NCBI RefSeq assembly: GCF_036181745.1
Contig: NZ_CP108080.1
Location: 6,327,501-6,391,500, forward strand
Reading direction: 5' to 3'
Length of the DNA stretch: 64,000 nucleotides
Source: Streptomyces sp. NBC_00259
GTDB lineage: Bacteria > Actinomycetota > Actinomycetes > Streptomycetales > Streptomycetaceae
Part shown: positions 1-6,852 of the stretch, one piece after another
Numbering within the stretch: the first letter of the stretch is position 1
Layout: each line of letters begins with the position of its first letter
Translations under genes and position numbers: made by a program
The notes under the pieces: generated by a model
The model's database searches: none
The model's input: only the letters and a program-made list of their open reading frames with translations
Told to the model about the DNA's origin: nothing

Positions 1-465
1 GGCCGTCCGCACCGCCGCGTCCAGCTGATGCGGCAGGACCAGCAGGTCGTACACCAGCCCGGCCTCCGCGACCGCGGACAGCCCGCGCCGTACGTCGTCC
101 CGGAGCAGCCAGCCGGGGTCCGGCTCGCCCTGCACCGGATGCCGGATGCCGACGAGCCGTTCCCCGCCGGGAAGTTCACGCAGCGCGGCCAGGGCGCCGG
201 CGACGTCCGGCGCGGTCAGATCCGTCCAGCCGACCACACCCGCGACCGGACCGCCGGCGGCGGCGAGAGCGAGGAACTCGGGAGTCTCCTGCGCCACCGG
301 CACCGTCTGGACGAGGACCGTCGCCTGCACCCCGGCGGCCGCCGTCTCGGCACACAGCTCGGGAAGGAGGAAGTCCCGCCGGATCGCGGCGAGTTCCGGG
401 CCGATCCAGTCCTGGTCGCGCACGGACAGGTCCCACACATGGTGATGGGCGTCGACGATCCGCAT
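1..465 (-). CDS. Amidohydrolase family protein (lactonase-like), C-terminus outside window
   Basis: The first 155 codons of an amidohydrolase are present; the gene runs off the left edge. The protein begins MRIVDAHHHVWDLS, the metal-binding HxH entry motif of the amidohydrolase-2 family, which includes L-fuconolactone and L-rhamnonolactone hydrolases. It ends five bases downstream of a mutarotase gene that itself overlaps an aldo/keto reductase, so all three are probably one transcript. From the family and context I infer that it opens the aldonolactone made by the reductase. The exact sugar is not shown by the sequence, and another 2-pyrone or lactone hydrolase is possible. Confidence 0.8.
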   Translation of the reverse strand, partial: MRIVDAHHHVWDLSVRDQDWIGPELAAIRRDFLLPELCAETAAAGVQATVLVQTVPVAQETPEFLALAAAGGPVAGVVGWTDLTAPDVAGALAALRELPGGERLVGIRHPVQGEPDPGWLLRDDVRRGLSAVAEAGLVYDLLVLPHQLDAAVRTA

Positions 466-470
466 GACGG

Positions 471-782
471 TCACAGCTCCCAGACGACCGGGAGCCCGGC
501 CCCGGCGCCCTCGGCGGAGTAGTCGTGCACCACGTCCAGCAGCTCCGCCATCCGCGCCTGCCACGCGATGTTCACCGGCAGGCCCTCCAGTTCGGCCAGC
601 AGCCGGGCATAGTCCGCGCAGTCGATGACATGGAACAGGTCGGTGCCGCTGCGCCAGATCGTCCACGAGGAGGCCCCGGCGGCACGGATCGCCGCCCGCA
701 GCTCCGCGGGCACCTCCCGGTGCGCCGCCTCGTACTCCCCGACCCGGTCGGCGCGGACCCTCGTGTGCAGAGCGACTCTCAT
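471..782 (-). CDS. L-rhamnose mutarotase family protein
   Basis: A 103-residue protein starting MRVALHTRVRADRVGEYEAA. Length and sequence fit the RhaM/FucU-like dimeric alpha-beta barrel family, which interconverts the alpha and beta anomers of deoxysugars. Its ATG overlaps the stop codon of the upstream aldo/keto reductase by four bases (ATGA at 779-782), a sign of translational coupling, and its stop lies five bases before the amidohydrolase start. The trio reads as anomer interconversion, oxidation to lactone and lactone hydrolysis for fucose or rhamnose. Substrate choice between these sugars is inference. Confidence 0.85.
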   Translation of the reverse strand: MRVALHTRVRADRVGEYEAAHREVPAELRAAIRAAGASSWTIWRSGTDLFHVIDCADYARLLAELEGLPVNIAWQARMAELLDVVHDYSAEGAGAGLPVVWEL

Positions 783-1768
783 ACCGGCTGCACCAGCCCT
801 TCCTCCTCCAGCTCCGTCCACAGCTCCTCGGGTACGGGAACGGCCAGCATCGCCGCCGCGTCCTCGATCTCGTACGGGGAACACGCCCCCACGAGCACGC
901 TCGCCACCGCCGGATGCCGGAACGGGAAGGCCAGCGCCGCGGCCCGCAGCGGGACCCCGTGCCGTTCGGTCACGGCCTTCACGCGCAGCGCCCGTTCCAG
1001 CACCCGCGCGTCCGCGGGCCGGTAGTCGTAGGCGGCGCCGGGCTTCGGGTCCGCCAGCAGGCCCGAGTTGAACACACCGCCGATGACGACGCTGCGGCCG
1101 CGCGCCGCGGCCAGCGGCAGCAACTGCTGGGCGGCGCGCTGGTCGAGCAGGGTGAACCGGCCCGCGCACAGCACCACATCGGCGTCCGTGTCGCGGAGGA
1201 AGCGCGTGAGCATCCCGGCCTGGTTCATGCCGGCGCCGATCGCCCGTACGGTGCCCTCCGCGCGCAGTCGCTCCAGCGCCGGATAGGCCTCGCGGAACGC
1301 CTGCTCGCCGTGGTCGTCGGGGTCGTGGAGATAGACGATGTCGATCCGGTCCAGACCGAGCCGCCCCAGGCTGTCCTCGATGCTGCGCCGCACCCCGTCC
1401 GCGCTGAAGTCCCAGCGGCGGCGGTGCGTAGCGGGCGTCGCGAAGCCGTGGGCGAGGTCGTCGGCGAGGCCGTCGGCGGCGCCGTCGCCGTGCCGTTCGA
1501 CGGGTTCCAGGATCCGCCCCACCTTCGTGGACAGGGTGAACCCGTCCCGCGGCCGGTCCCGCAGCGCGGCCCCCAGCCGCCGCTCGGACAGCCCGAGACC
1601 GTAGTGCGGGGCCGTGTCGAAGTAGCGCACGCCCGCGTCCCAGGCGGCATCGACGGCGGCCGCCGCCGTCTCCTCGGGCACGGCCCTGTAGAGATTGCCG
1701 ATACCGGCCGCCCCGAAGGACAGCCCGGTCACCGGACAGCCGCTGCGCCCCAGTTCGGTGCTGAGCAT
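779..1768 (-). CDS. Aldo/keto reductase, probable L-fucose-type dehydrogenase
   Basis: A 329-residue aldo/keto reductase. Family features are visible in order: DTAPHYGLGLSE with the catalytic Tyr, STKVGR, and the IDIVYLHDPDDH strand. The chosen ATG (MLSTELGRSG) follows a GGGGCAGGGG ribosome site; a longer reading frame upstream is Arg-rich and unlike the family. Members that sit with mutarotases and amidohydrolases are usually NAD(P)-dependent L-fucose or D-threo-aldose 1-dehydrogenases making the lactone. It is the first gene of the three-gene unit and overlaps the mutarotase start by four bases. The function is well supported as a class, less so for the exact sugar. Confidence 0.85.
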   Translation of the reverse strand: MLSTELGRSGCPVTGLSFGAAGIGNLYRAVPEETAAAAVDAAWDAGVRYFDTAPHYGLGLSERRLGAALRDRPRDGFTLSTKVGRILEPVERHGDGAADGLADDLAHGFATPATHRRRWDFSADGVRRSIEDSLGRLGLDRIDIVYLHDPDDHGEQAFREAYPALERLRAEGTVRAIGAGMNQAGMLTRFLRDTDADVVLCAGRFTLLDQRAAQQLLPLAAARGRSVVIGGVFNSGLLADPKPGAAYDYRPADARVLERALRVKAVTERHGVPLRAAALAFPFRHPAVASVLVGACSPYEIEDAAAMLAVPVPEELWTELEEEGLVQPV

Positions 1769-1953
1769 CCCGTCGTCGCCCCTGCCCCTTGTCGCCCCGC
1801 GTCGGCATCGCGGGCCCGCGTTCGTCCGCGCGCGGGCCACGTGATCCGCATATTTATCAGACCTATGAGGGGCCGCGACACCCTTCTGTCCGAGTTTTCG
1901 GGCGCGATCGGAGCGAGGGAGCCGTTATTGATCCGATGAATCATGGGTTGTCC

Positions 1954-2023
1954 GCCGACTGCCGACTGCCGACTGCCGACTGCCGACTGCCGACTGCCGA
2001 CTGCCGACTGCCGACTGCCGACT
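1954..2023. repeat. Ten exact tandem copies of a 7-bp unit (GCCGACT)
   Basis: Ten uninterrupted copies of GCCGACT fill 70 bp, followed by degraded copies up to about 2044. They lie in the 314-bp gap between the start of the aldo/keto reductase (1768) and the end of the broken SDR gene (2083). I see no gene in the rest of the gap, only an A/T-richer stretch near 1848-1945 that probably holds the promoter of the sugar operon. The array looks like a slippage-prone microsatellite. Confidence 0.9.
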
Positions 2024-2082
2024 GCGGGCTACCGGCTGCCTGCTACCGGAACCGGCCACCGGCCACCGCTGTCGGACACGGC

Positions 2083-3056
2083 CTAACGGCCCGCGGCGAA
2101 GGCGTCGACGCCGGTGAGCTCCGCCGACAGCTCCCACAGACGTTCCGCCTGCCCGGGATCGGTCGCGTATCCGCGTACGCCGCTGGTCAGCTCGTCCGCA
2201 TCGTCGGTCAGCGGCTCGGCGATGTCGCAGTCCTCGCAGTAGACGCCGCCGAGGCCCGCCAGTTGCGGGGAGGTCGCCGCCCACACCTGCGTCGCCGCGC
2301 CCTGCTCGGGCGTCTTGAAACCGGTGCCGACCGGACGGCCCTGCTCGTCGATCCAGCCACGGCCGAGCATCTCCTCCGTGGAGAGATGACGCGCCAGTTC
2401 GGTGAGGATCTGGCCGGGATGGACGGCGAAGGCCCGTACTCCGGCGTCCCGGCCCAGGGCGTCGAGCCGTACGGCGAACAGCACATTGGCCGTCTTGGCC
2501 TGCCCGTACGCCTGCCACTTGTCGTAGCCGCGGGCGAAGTGCACGTCGTCCCAGCGGATGCCGGAGAGCTGATGGCCCCGGGAGGACAGCGAGACGACGC
2601 GGGCGCCGCCGTCCTCGATGGCCGGCCAGAGCCGGTTGACGAGGGCGTAGTGGCCGAGGTGGTTGGTCGCGAACTGGGCCTCCCAGCCCGGCCGACGCGC
2701 CTCTCGGGACTGGCCATGACGCCCGCGTTGTCGACCATCATGTCGATGCCGCGGCCGGAGGCGAGGAACCGCCCGGCGAAACCGCGGACGCTCTCCAGGT
2801 CGGAGAGGTCCAGTTCGTCGACCTCCACGTCGCCCTCCATGCCCGCGACCGCTTCCTCGGCGACCGCGCGCCGGCGCGCGGGTACGACGACACGGGCCCC
2901 GGCGCCGGCCAGTGCCCGTGTCGTCTCCAGCCCGAGGCCCGAGTACCCGCCCGTGACGATGGCGAGCCGGCCGGTGAGGTCGATGCCCTGCAGAACGTCC
3001 CGCGTGGTGCTCCGGGCTCCGAAGCCCGAGCCGATCCTGTGCTGAGGAGTGTTCAT
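2083..3056 (-). pseudogene. Short-chain dehydrogenase/reductase, frameshifted
   Basis: The gene encodes an SDR oxidoreductase of the retinol-dehydrogenase-like type, but in two frames. The first frame, from ATG 3056, carries the NAD(P)-binding TGGYSGLGLE motif and DNAGVMASPERRVG. The reading then shifts in the GC run at about 2687-2693, and the second frame continues GWEAQFATNHLGHYALVN with the rest of the Rossmann fold, to the TAG at 2083. Adding one C would restore a product of about 324 residues. The catalytic YGQAKTAN (YxxxK) lies after the break. It is either a recent pseudogene or a one-base sequencing error; everything else looks intact. No clear operon partner. Confidence 0.75.
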
Positions 3057-3065
3057 GCGTCGACG

Positions 3066-3263
3066 TTAGGGGGTGTCCGGTGGGTCTTGCTGGGCTCGCG
3101 GCGTCATGCGACTCCGTCTCCGGCGTTGTCGTCGGGCGCCAACTCCCCCGTGGCCCTCCGGGCACGGGAGGTACCCCCACCGCGTTGTCTTCCTCCTCCG
3201 CCTTGGATCCGAAGCCGCATGACGCGCTCACTGATCCAGCCTGACCCACCGGACACCCCCTAA
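3066..3263. mobile_element. MITE-like element with 21-bp perfect terminal inverted repeats
   Basis: The two ends, 3066-3086 and 3243-3263, are perfect inverted copies of each other (TTAGGGGGTGTCCGGT then GGGTC). Weaker inverted similarity continues inward as far as a shared GCGTCATGCG. The 198-bp element has no open reading frame worth calling and holds an internal hairpin around CCCGTGG...CACGGG near 3150-3170. It lies between the SDR start and the second aldo/keto reductase. The design is that of a non-autonomous element mobilised by a transposase encoded elsewhere. A TTA/TAA at the edges may be part of the target site. Confidence 0.75.
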
Positions 3264-3335
3264 GCCTTGGAGCGCTCTCGAACGCAAACGCCGGCATGGG
3301 GGTGTCGGCGCGGGGCGGCGGCGAGGGCAGGCGCG

Positions 3336-4322
3336 TCAGCGTGCCTCGTCCAGCCGGGCGCGCTGTTCCGGGGTGAGGTCCAGGTCCACCGCGGCCAGGC
3401 TCTCCTCCAGTTGCGCCACCGACGACGCGCCGACCAGCGGAATCACCGGGATCTCACCGCCGATCAGCCAGGACAGCACGACCTGGTTCGGCGTCGCGCC
3501 GGTCTCCTTGGACACCGCCCGCAGGGCTTCGAGACGGGCCGGAGTGCCCGCGTGGTCGAGGCCCGGGTCCAGCGGCTTGTCGCCACGCGTGTACGCGCCG
3601 CCGAGCAGCGGGGAGTACGCGACCAGCGTCAGCGACGGCTCGTCCCGTACATAGCTGAGCAGATCCCCGGCGACCGCGCCCAGTTCGCCGTCGGCAGAGC
3701 GCAGCGTCGGCAGGTCGGTGCGGCGGCGCAGATAGCTGTGGTGGTACTGGAGGACCTCGTAGCCGGGCAGCCCCGCCGCCGCGGCCACGTTCCTCGCCCG
3801 CTCCACGCGCCACGCCCAGTGGTTGCTCACCCCCAGCAGCCCGGCCGTGCCGTCGGCGACGAGCCCAGCGAACGCCTCCACGGTCTCGGTCACCGGCACG
3901 TCACGGTCCTCCACGTGCGCGTACAGCAGATCCAGCCGGTCCACCCCGAGCCGCTCACGGCTGCGCTCCGCCGACTCACGGATCACCGTGGCCGACAGCC
4001 CCTCGATGTCGTGGGAGAAGGTGCTGGTGGGCGTGTTGGGCCGGGCGCCGAGCTTGGTCGCGATGGTGATGCCGTCGCCGACGCCGCGGCTGCGGCGCCA
4101 CCGTCCGAGGAGTTCCTCGCTCTCCCCGCCCTGCGTACCGTCGACCCAGAACGCGTAGTTGTTGGACGTGTCGATGAACGTGCCGCCGGCCTCGGCGTAG
4201 CGGTCGAGAATCGCGAACGACGTCGCCTCGTCGGTGCTCGTGCCGAAGCGCATCGCGCCGAGGCTCAGCACGCTCACCTCCCGGCGGGTCGCCGGGTCCT
4301 GACCGATCGTGCGGTAGCGCAT
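3336..4322 (-). CDS. Aldo/keto reductase
   Basis: A 328-residue aldo/keto reductase beginning MRYRTIGQDPATRREVSVLS. Family features visible include the LGAMRFG opening, FIDTSNNYAFW with the catalytic Asp and Tyr, ATKLGARP with the catalytic Lys, and the C-terminal SSVAQLEESLAAVDLDLTPEQ helix that frames the NADPH site. The start follows GAGGGGG by about eight bases; an upstream extension is not family-like. It differs from the reductase at 779-1768 and sits alone, 92 bp downstream of the VOC gene on the same strand, so they may be co-transcribed. Substrate unknown. Confidence 0.88.
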   Translation of the reverse strand: MRYRTIGQDPATRREVSVLSLGAMRFGTSTDEATSFAILDRYAEAGGTFIDTSNNYAFWVDGTQGGESEELLGRWRRSRGVGDGITIATKLGARPNTPTSTFSHDIEGLSATVIRESAERSRERLGVDRLDLLYAHVEDRDVPVTETVEAFAGLVADGTAGLLGVSNHWAWRVERARNVAAAAGLPGYEVLQYHHSYLRRRTDLPTLRSADGELGAVAGDLLSYVRDEPSLTLVAYSPLLGGAYTRGDKPLDPGLDHAGTPARLEALRAVSKETGATPNQVVLSWLIGGEIPVIPLVGASSVAQLEESLAAVDLDLTPEQRARLDEAR

Positions 4323-4414
4323 GGGAGATCCCCCTCGTGGTCGCTCATCGGTCGTCGACGATGAGCCGCTCGACACTGCCGAGAGGGATGATGGATCTTC
4401 GAGTGCGCTCCAAG

Positions 4415-5212
4415 TCAACTGGGAGCGTCTTCCTCGGCGGACGACAGATGGAACAGACCGCCCTCGGGGTCACGCAGCGTCGCCGTCCGCCCGAGCGCCG
4501 AGTCGTGCGGGGGAGTGACGACCGTGCCGTGCGCGGCGGCGGCCCGGGCGGCCGCGGCATCGACGTCGGTGCGGCAGAAGTGGACGTGCCACTTGGGCCG
4601 AATGGCGGGATCCGGTGACTGCTGAACGCCGCCGTACAGGCCGGCCACGGTGCGCCCGCCCGCCCGCAGGATCACCCGGTCGTGTTCGTAGCGCACATCG
4701 ATGACCTCGGGCCCCTGGGCGTCCCATTCGAACACCTCGCCGTAGAACAGGGCGGAGGCGAACGGGTCCCTCGTATGGAGCTCCAGCCATGCCGCGGCGC
4801 CGCTTCCGCGCCCCGCGTACCATCCGGCGTCCACCGGCCCCTCCCAGATGCAGAACGCCGCGTCCACCGGGTCGGCGGCCCATGCCATCCGTCCCCGGCC
4901 GAACGCGATCGGCCCCACGGCGACGGTGCCACCGCGCTCCCGTACGCGTGAGGCCACCGCGTCCGCGCTGTCCGCGACGAAGTACGCCGTCCAGGCGACG
5001 GGCAGCCGGACACCCATGGACTGCGTGGACTCCACCAGGCCCGCGACCGGTTCCCCGTCGGCGTGGGCGACGACATAACCCTGTCCCTGGAGGCCGGGCT
5101 CGAACTCCCAGCCCAACACCTCACCGTAGAAGTCCTGGGCGGCGTTCATGTCCTGTGTCGTCAGGCTCACCCAGCAGGGCGTGCCCTGCACCCCACACGC
5201 TGTGGCCGCCAA
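4415..5212 (-). CDS. VOC family protein (tandem glyoxalase-like domains)
   Basis: A 265-residue protein of two vicinal-oxygen-chelate modules. The first (about residues 8-125) starts GTPCWVSLTTQDMNAAQDFYGEVLGWEF, and the second (about 135-258) starts AAWLELHTRDPFASALFYGEVFEWD. Two such modules form one cupped active site in many actinomycete hydroxylase-like and antibiotic-binding VOC proteins. The start is probably the TTG at 5212, behind GAGGTGAG; an in-frame GTG seven codons later is the alternative. Ligand and reaction cannot be deduced. Confidence 0.82.
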   Translation of the reverse strand: MAATACGVQGTPCWVSLTTQDMNAAQDFYGEVLGWEFEPGLQGQGYVVAHADGEPVAGLVESTQSMGVRLPVAWTAYFVADSADAVASRVRERGGTVAVGPIAFGRGRMAWAADPVDAAFCIWEGPVDAGWYAGRGSGAAAWLELHTRDPFASALFYGEVFEWDAQGPEVIDVRYEHDRVILRAGGRTVAGLYGGVQQSPDPAIRPKWHVHFCRTDVDAAAARAAAAHGTVVTPPHDSALGRTATLRDPEGGLFHLSSAEEDAPS

Positions 5213-5363
5213 GGCCGCTCACCTCATTCACATCCCGGGGCCGGAAGCCACTCCCTCACACCCTTCAACAGAATCAGGACCGTCGCCACCGCACGCCTGG
5301 CGACCGATGCGACGGCACAGCCCGACGGTGCGGAAAACACGTTGGCGCGAGCGCGGTCGCGGG

Positions 5364-5489
5364 TTAAGGTGGCGTCGCCGCGGTGAAGAGACCCCGTGGC
5401 GCAGAGCCAGAAGTGGAACCGGAGGTGAGGACGTTGATGACGGTCATTGCGATGGGCGCCGCCCAGAACCAGAAGATCTTCGTTCCCAT
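5364..5489 (-). CDS. Possible small membrane protein of 41 residues
   Basis: A short frame starting MGTKIFWFWAAPIAMTVI, one hydrophobic segment followed by a Ser/Thr/Pro-rich tail. A GGAG site lies about nine bases upstream of the ATG and codon use in the hydrophobic part is GC3-rich, which supports translation. It lies divergently from rsgA. The opposite strand has a competing 23-codon frame (5438-5509) with its own GGAGGTGAG, so the call is tentative. Not a family I recognise. Confidence 0.4.
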   Translation of the reverse strand: MGTKIFWFWAAPIAMTVINVLTSGSTSGSAPRGLFTAATPP

Positions 5490-5568
5490 TTCCGTGGTCT
5501 CCGGCTGACCTTCCTTTCCTCGCACGCCGGTGTGCGTGCGCCGGGGCCACCCGTGTGAAGGGTTCCCC

Positions 5569-6687
5569 TTGTCTTCCTCTTCCTTCTCTTCTTCGGCTTC
5601 TTCTGCTTCGCCGTCACATCCGCTCGCGCCGTACGGCTGGGACGAGGCGCTCGCCGCCGCGTTCGCACCACACGCCGAGCAGGGCCTCGTGCCCGGGCGG
5701 GTCGTACGGGTCGACCGCGGGCAGTGCGACGTCGTCACCGCGGCGGGGACCGTCCGCGCCGACACGGCGTTCGTGACGCCCCACGATCCGCTCCGGGTGA
5801 TCTGCACCGGGGACTGGGCGGCCGTCGACGCGGCCGGCAGCCCGCGCTATGTGCGGACGTATCTGCCGCGGCGTACCGCGTTCGTACGCTCCACCTCCTC
5901 GCAGCGGTCCGAGGGCCAGATCCTCGCCGCCAACGTCGACCACGTGATCATCGCGGTCTCGCTCGCCGGTGAACTCGACCTCGGGCGGATCGAGCGGTTC
6001 CTGGCGCTGGCCTGGGAGAGCGGCGCGCAGCCGCTCGTCGTGCTCACCAAGGCGGACCTGGTGCCGGACGTGACCGGGCGGTCGTATCTCGTCCAGGACG
6101 TGGAGACCGTGGCGCCCGGTGTGCCGGTGCTGCCGGTCAGCTCGCTGACCGGTGAGGGCACGGACGTGCTCGCCGCGGTCGTGGCCGGCGGTACGAGCGT
6201 GCTGCTCGGCGTCTCCGGTGCCGGAAAGTCCACGCTGGCGAACACGCTGCTCGGCGAGGACGCCATGGAGGTGCAGGCGGCGCGCGAGGTCGACGGCAAG
6301 GGCCGCCACACCACGACGACCCGCAACCTGCTCGTGCTCCCCGGCGGCGGCGTCCTGATCGACACACCCGGTCTGCGCGGGGTCGGGCTCTTCGACGCCG
6401 GGAGCGGCGTCGGGCAGGTCTTCTCGGAGATCGAGGACCTGGCCGGGGACTGTCGCTTTCACGACTGCGCCCATGAGGCGGAGCCCGGCTGTGCCGTCCT
6501 CGCCGCCGTCGCGGACGGCTCGCTGCCCGAGCGCCGTCTGGACAGCTATCGCAAGCTCCTGCGCGAGAACCAGCGCATCGTCGCGAAGACCGACGCCCGC
6601 CTGCGCGCGGAGATCCGCCGCGACTGGAAGCAGAAGCACGCCGAGGGCCGTGCGGCGGCCCAGGCCAAGCGCGGCCGCGTGCGCTGA
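5569..6687 (+). CDS. rsgA: Ribosome small-subunit-dependent GTPase A
   Basis: RsgA is a circularly permuted GTPase that assists late maturation of the 30S subunit. The permuted motif order is visible: an OB-fold, then LTKAD (G4, near residue 160), SSLTGEG (G5), the P-loop GVSGAGKST (about 214-222), a TTTT switch, DTPGLRG (G3, about 265), and a zinc site CRFHDCAHEAEPGC after residue 294. I prefer the TTG at 5569 behind AAGGG, giving 372 residues; a GTG at 5530 is possible but adds an unlike extension. The Ser-rich N-terminus is unusual. Two hairpins follow the gene, so it is probably transcribed alone. Confidence 0.93.
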   Translation: MSSSSFSSSASSASPSHPLAPYGWDEALAAAFAPHAEQGLVPGRVVRVDRGQCDVVTAAGTVRADTAFVTPHDPLRVICTGDWAAVDAAGSPRYVRTYLPRRTAFVRSTSSQRSEGQILAANVDHVIIAVSLAGELDLGRIERFLALAWESGAQPLVVLTKADLVPDVTGRSYLVQDVETVAPGVPVLPVSSLTGEGTDVLAAVVAGGTSVLLGVSGAGKSTLANTLLGEDAMEVQAAREVDGKGRHTTTTRNLLVLPGGGVLIDTPGLRGVGLFDAGSGVGQVFSEIEDLAGDCRFHDCAHEAEPGCAVLAAVADGSLPERRLDSYRKLLRENQRIVAKTDARLRAEIRRDWKQKHAEGRAAAQAKRGRVR

Positions 6688-6693
6688 CGTCTG

Positions 6694-6715
6694 CCCGGGG
6701 GCTCCCGCCCCCGGG
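6694..6715 (+). terminator. Hairpin after rsgA (first)
   Basis: A 9-bp perfect stem (CCCGGGGGC paired with GCCCCCGGG) around a four-base loop, starting seven bases after the rsgA stop. It has no T-run, as is usual for actinomycete terminators. Confidence 0.6.
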
Positions 6716-6732
6716 GACGCCACGCCGCCGTT

Positions 6733-6765
6733 GCCGGCGGGACCGGACTCTCCGGTCCCGCCGGC
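6733..6765. terminator. Hairpin after rsgA (second, 15-bp perfect stem)
   Basis: A perfect 15-bp stem, 6733-6747 with 6751-6765, around a three-base loop. It lies between rsgA and the downstream repair gene and is the stronger of the two candidates. Being symmetrical, it could work in both directions. Confidence 0.75.
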
Positions 6766-6852
6766 GATGGCTGGGAGGCCCACGGGCGCCCGGTCGGGCA
6801 CGGTGTCCGAAATCCGCCGGAACCATGCCGGGCGCGGGCGGACACTGGACGT

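Noticed and set aside
5438..5509. 23-codon plus-strand ORF (MTVIAMGAAQ) with GGAGGTGAG
   Set aside because: It overlaps a longer minus-strand frame with better hydrophobic pattern and is too short to support by itself.
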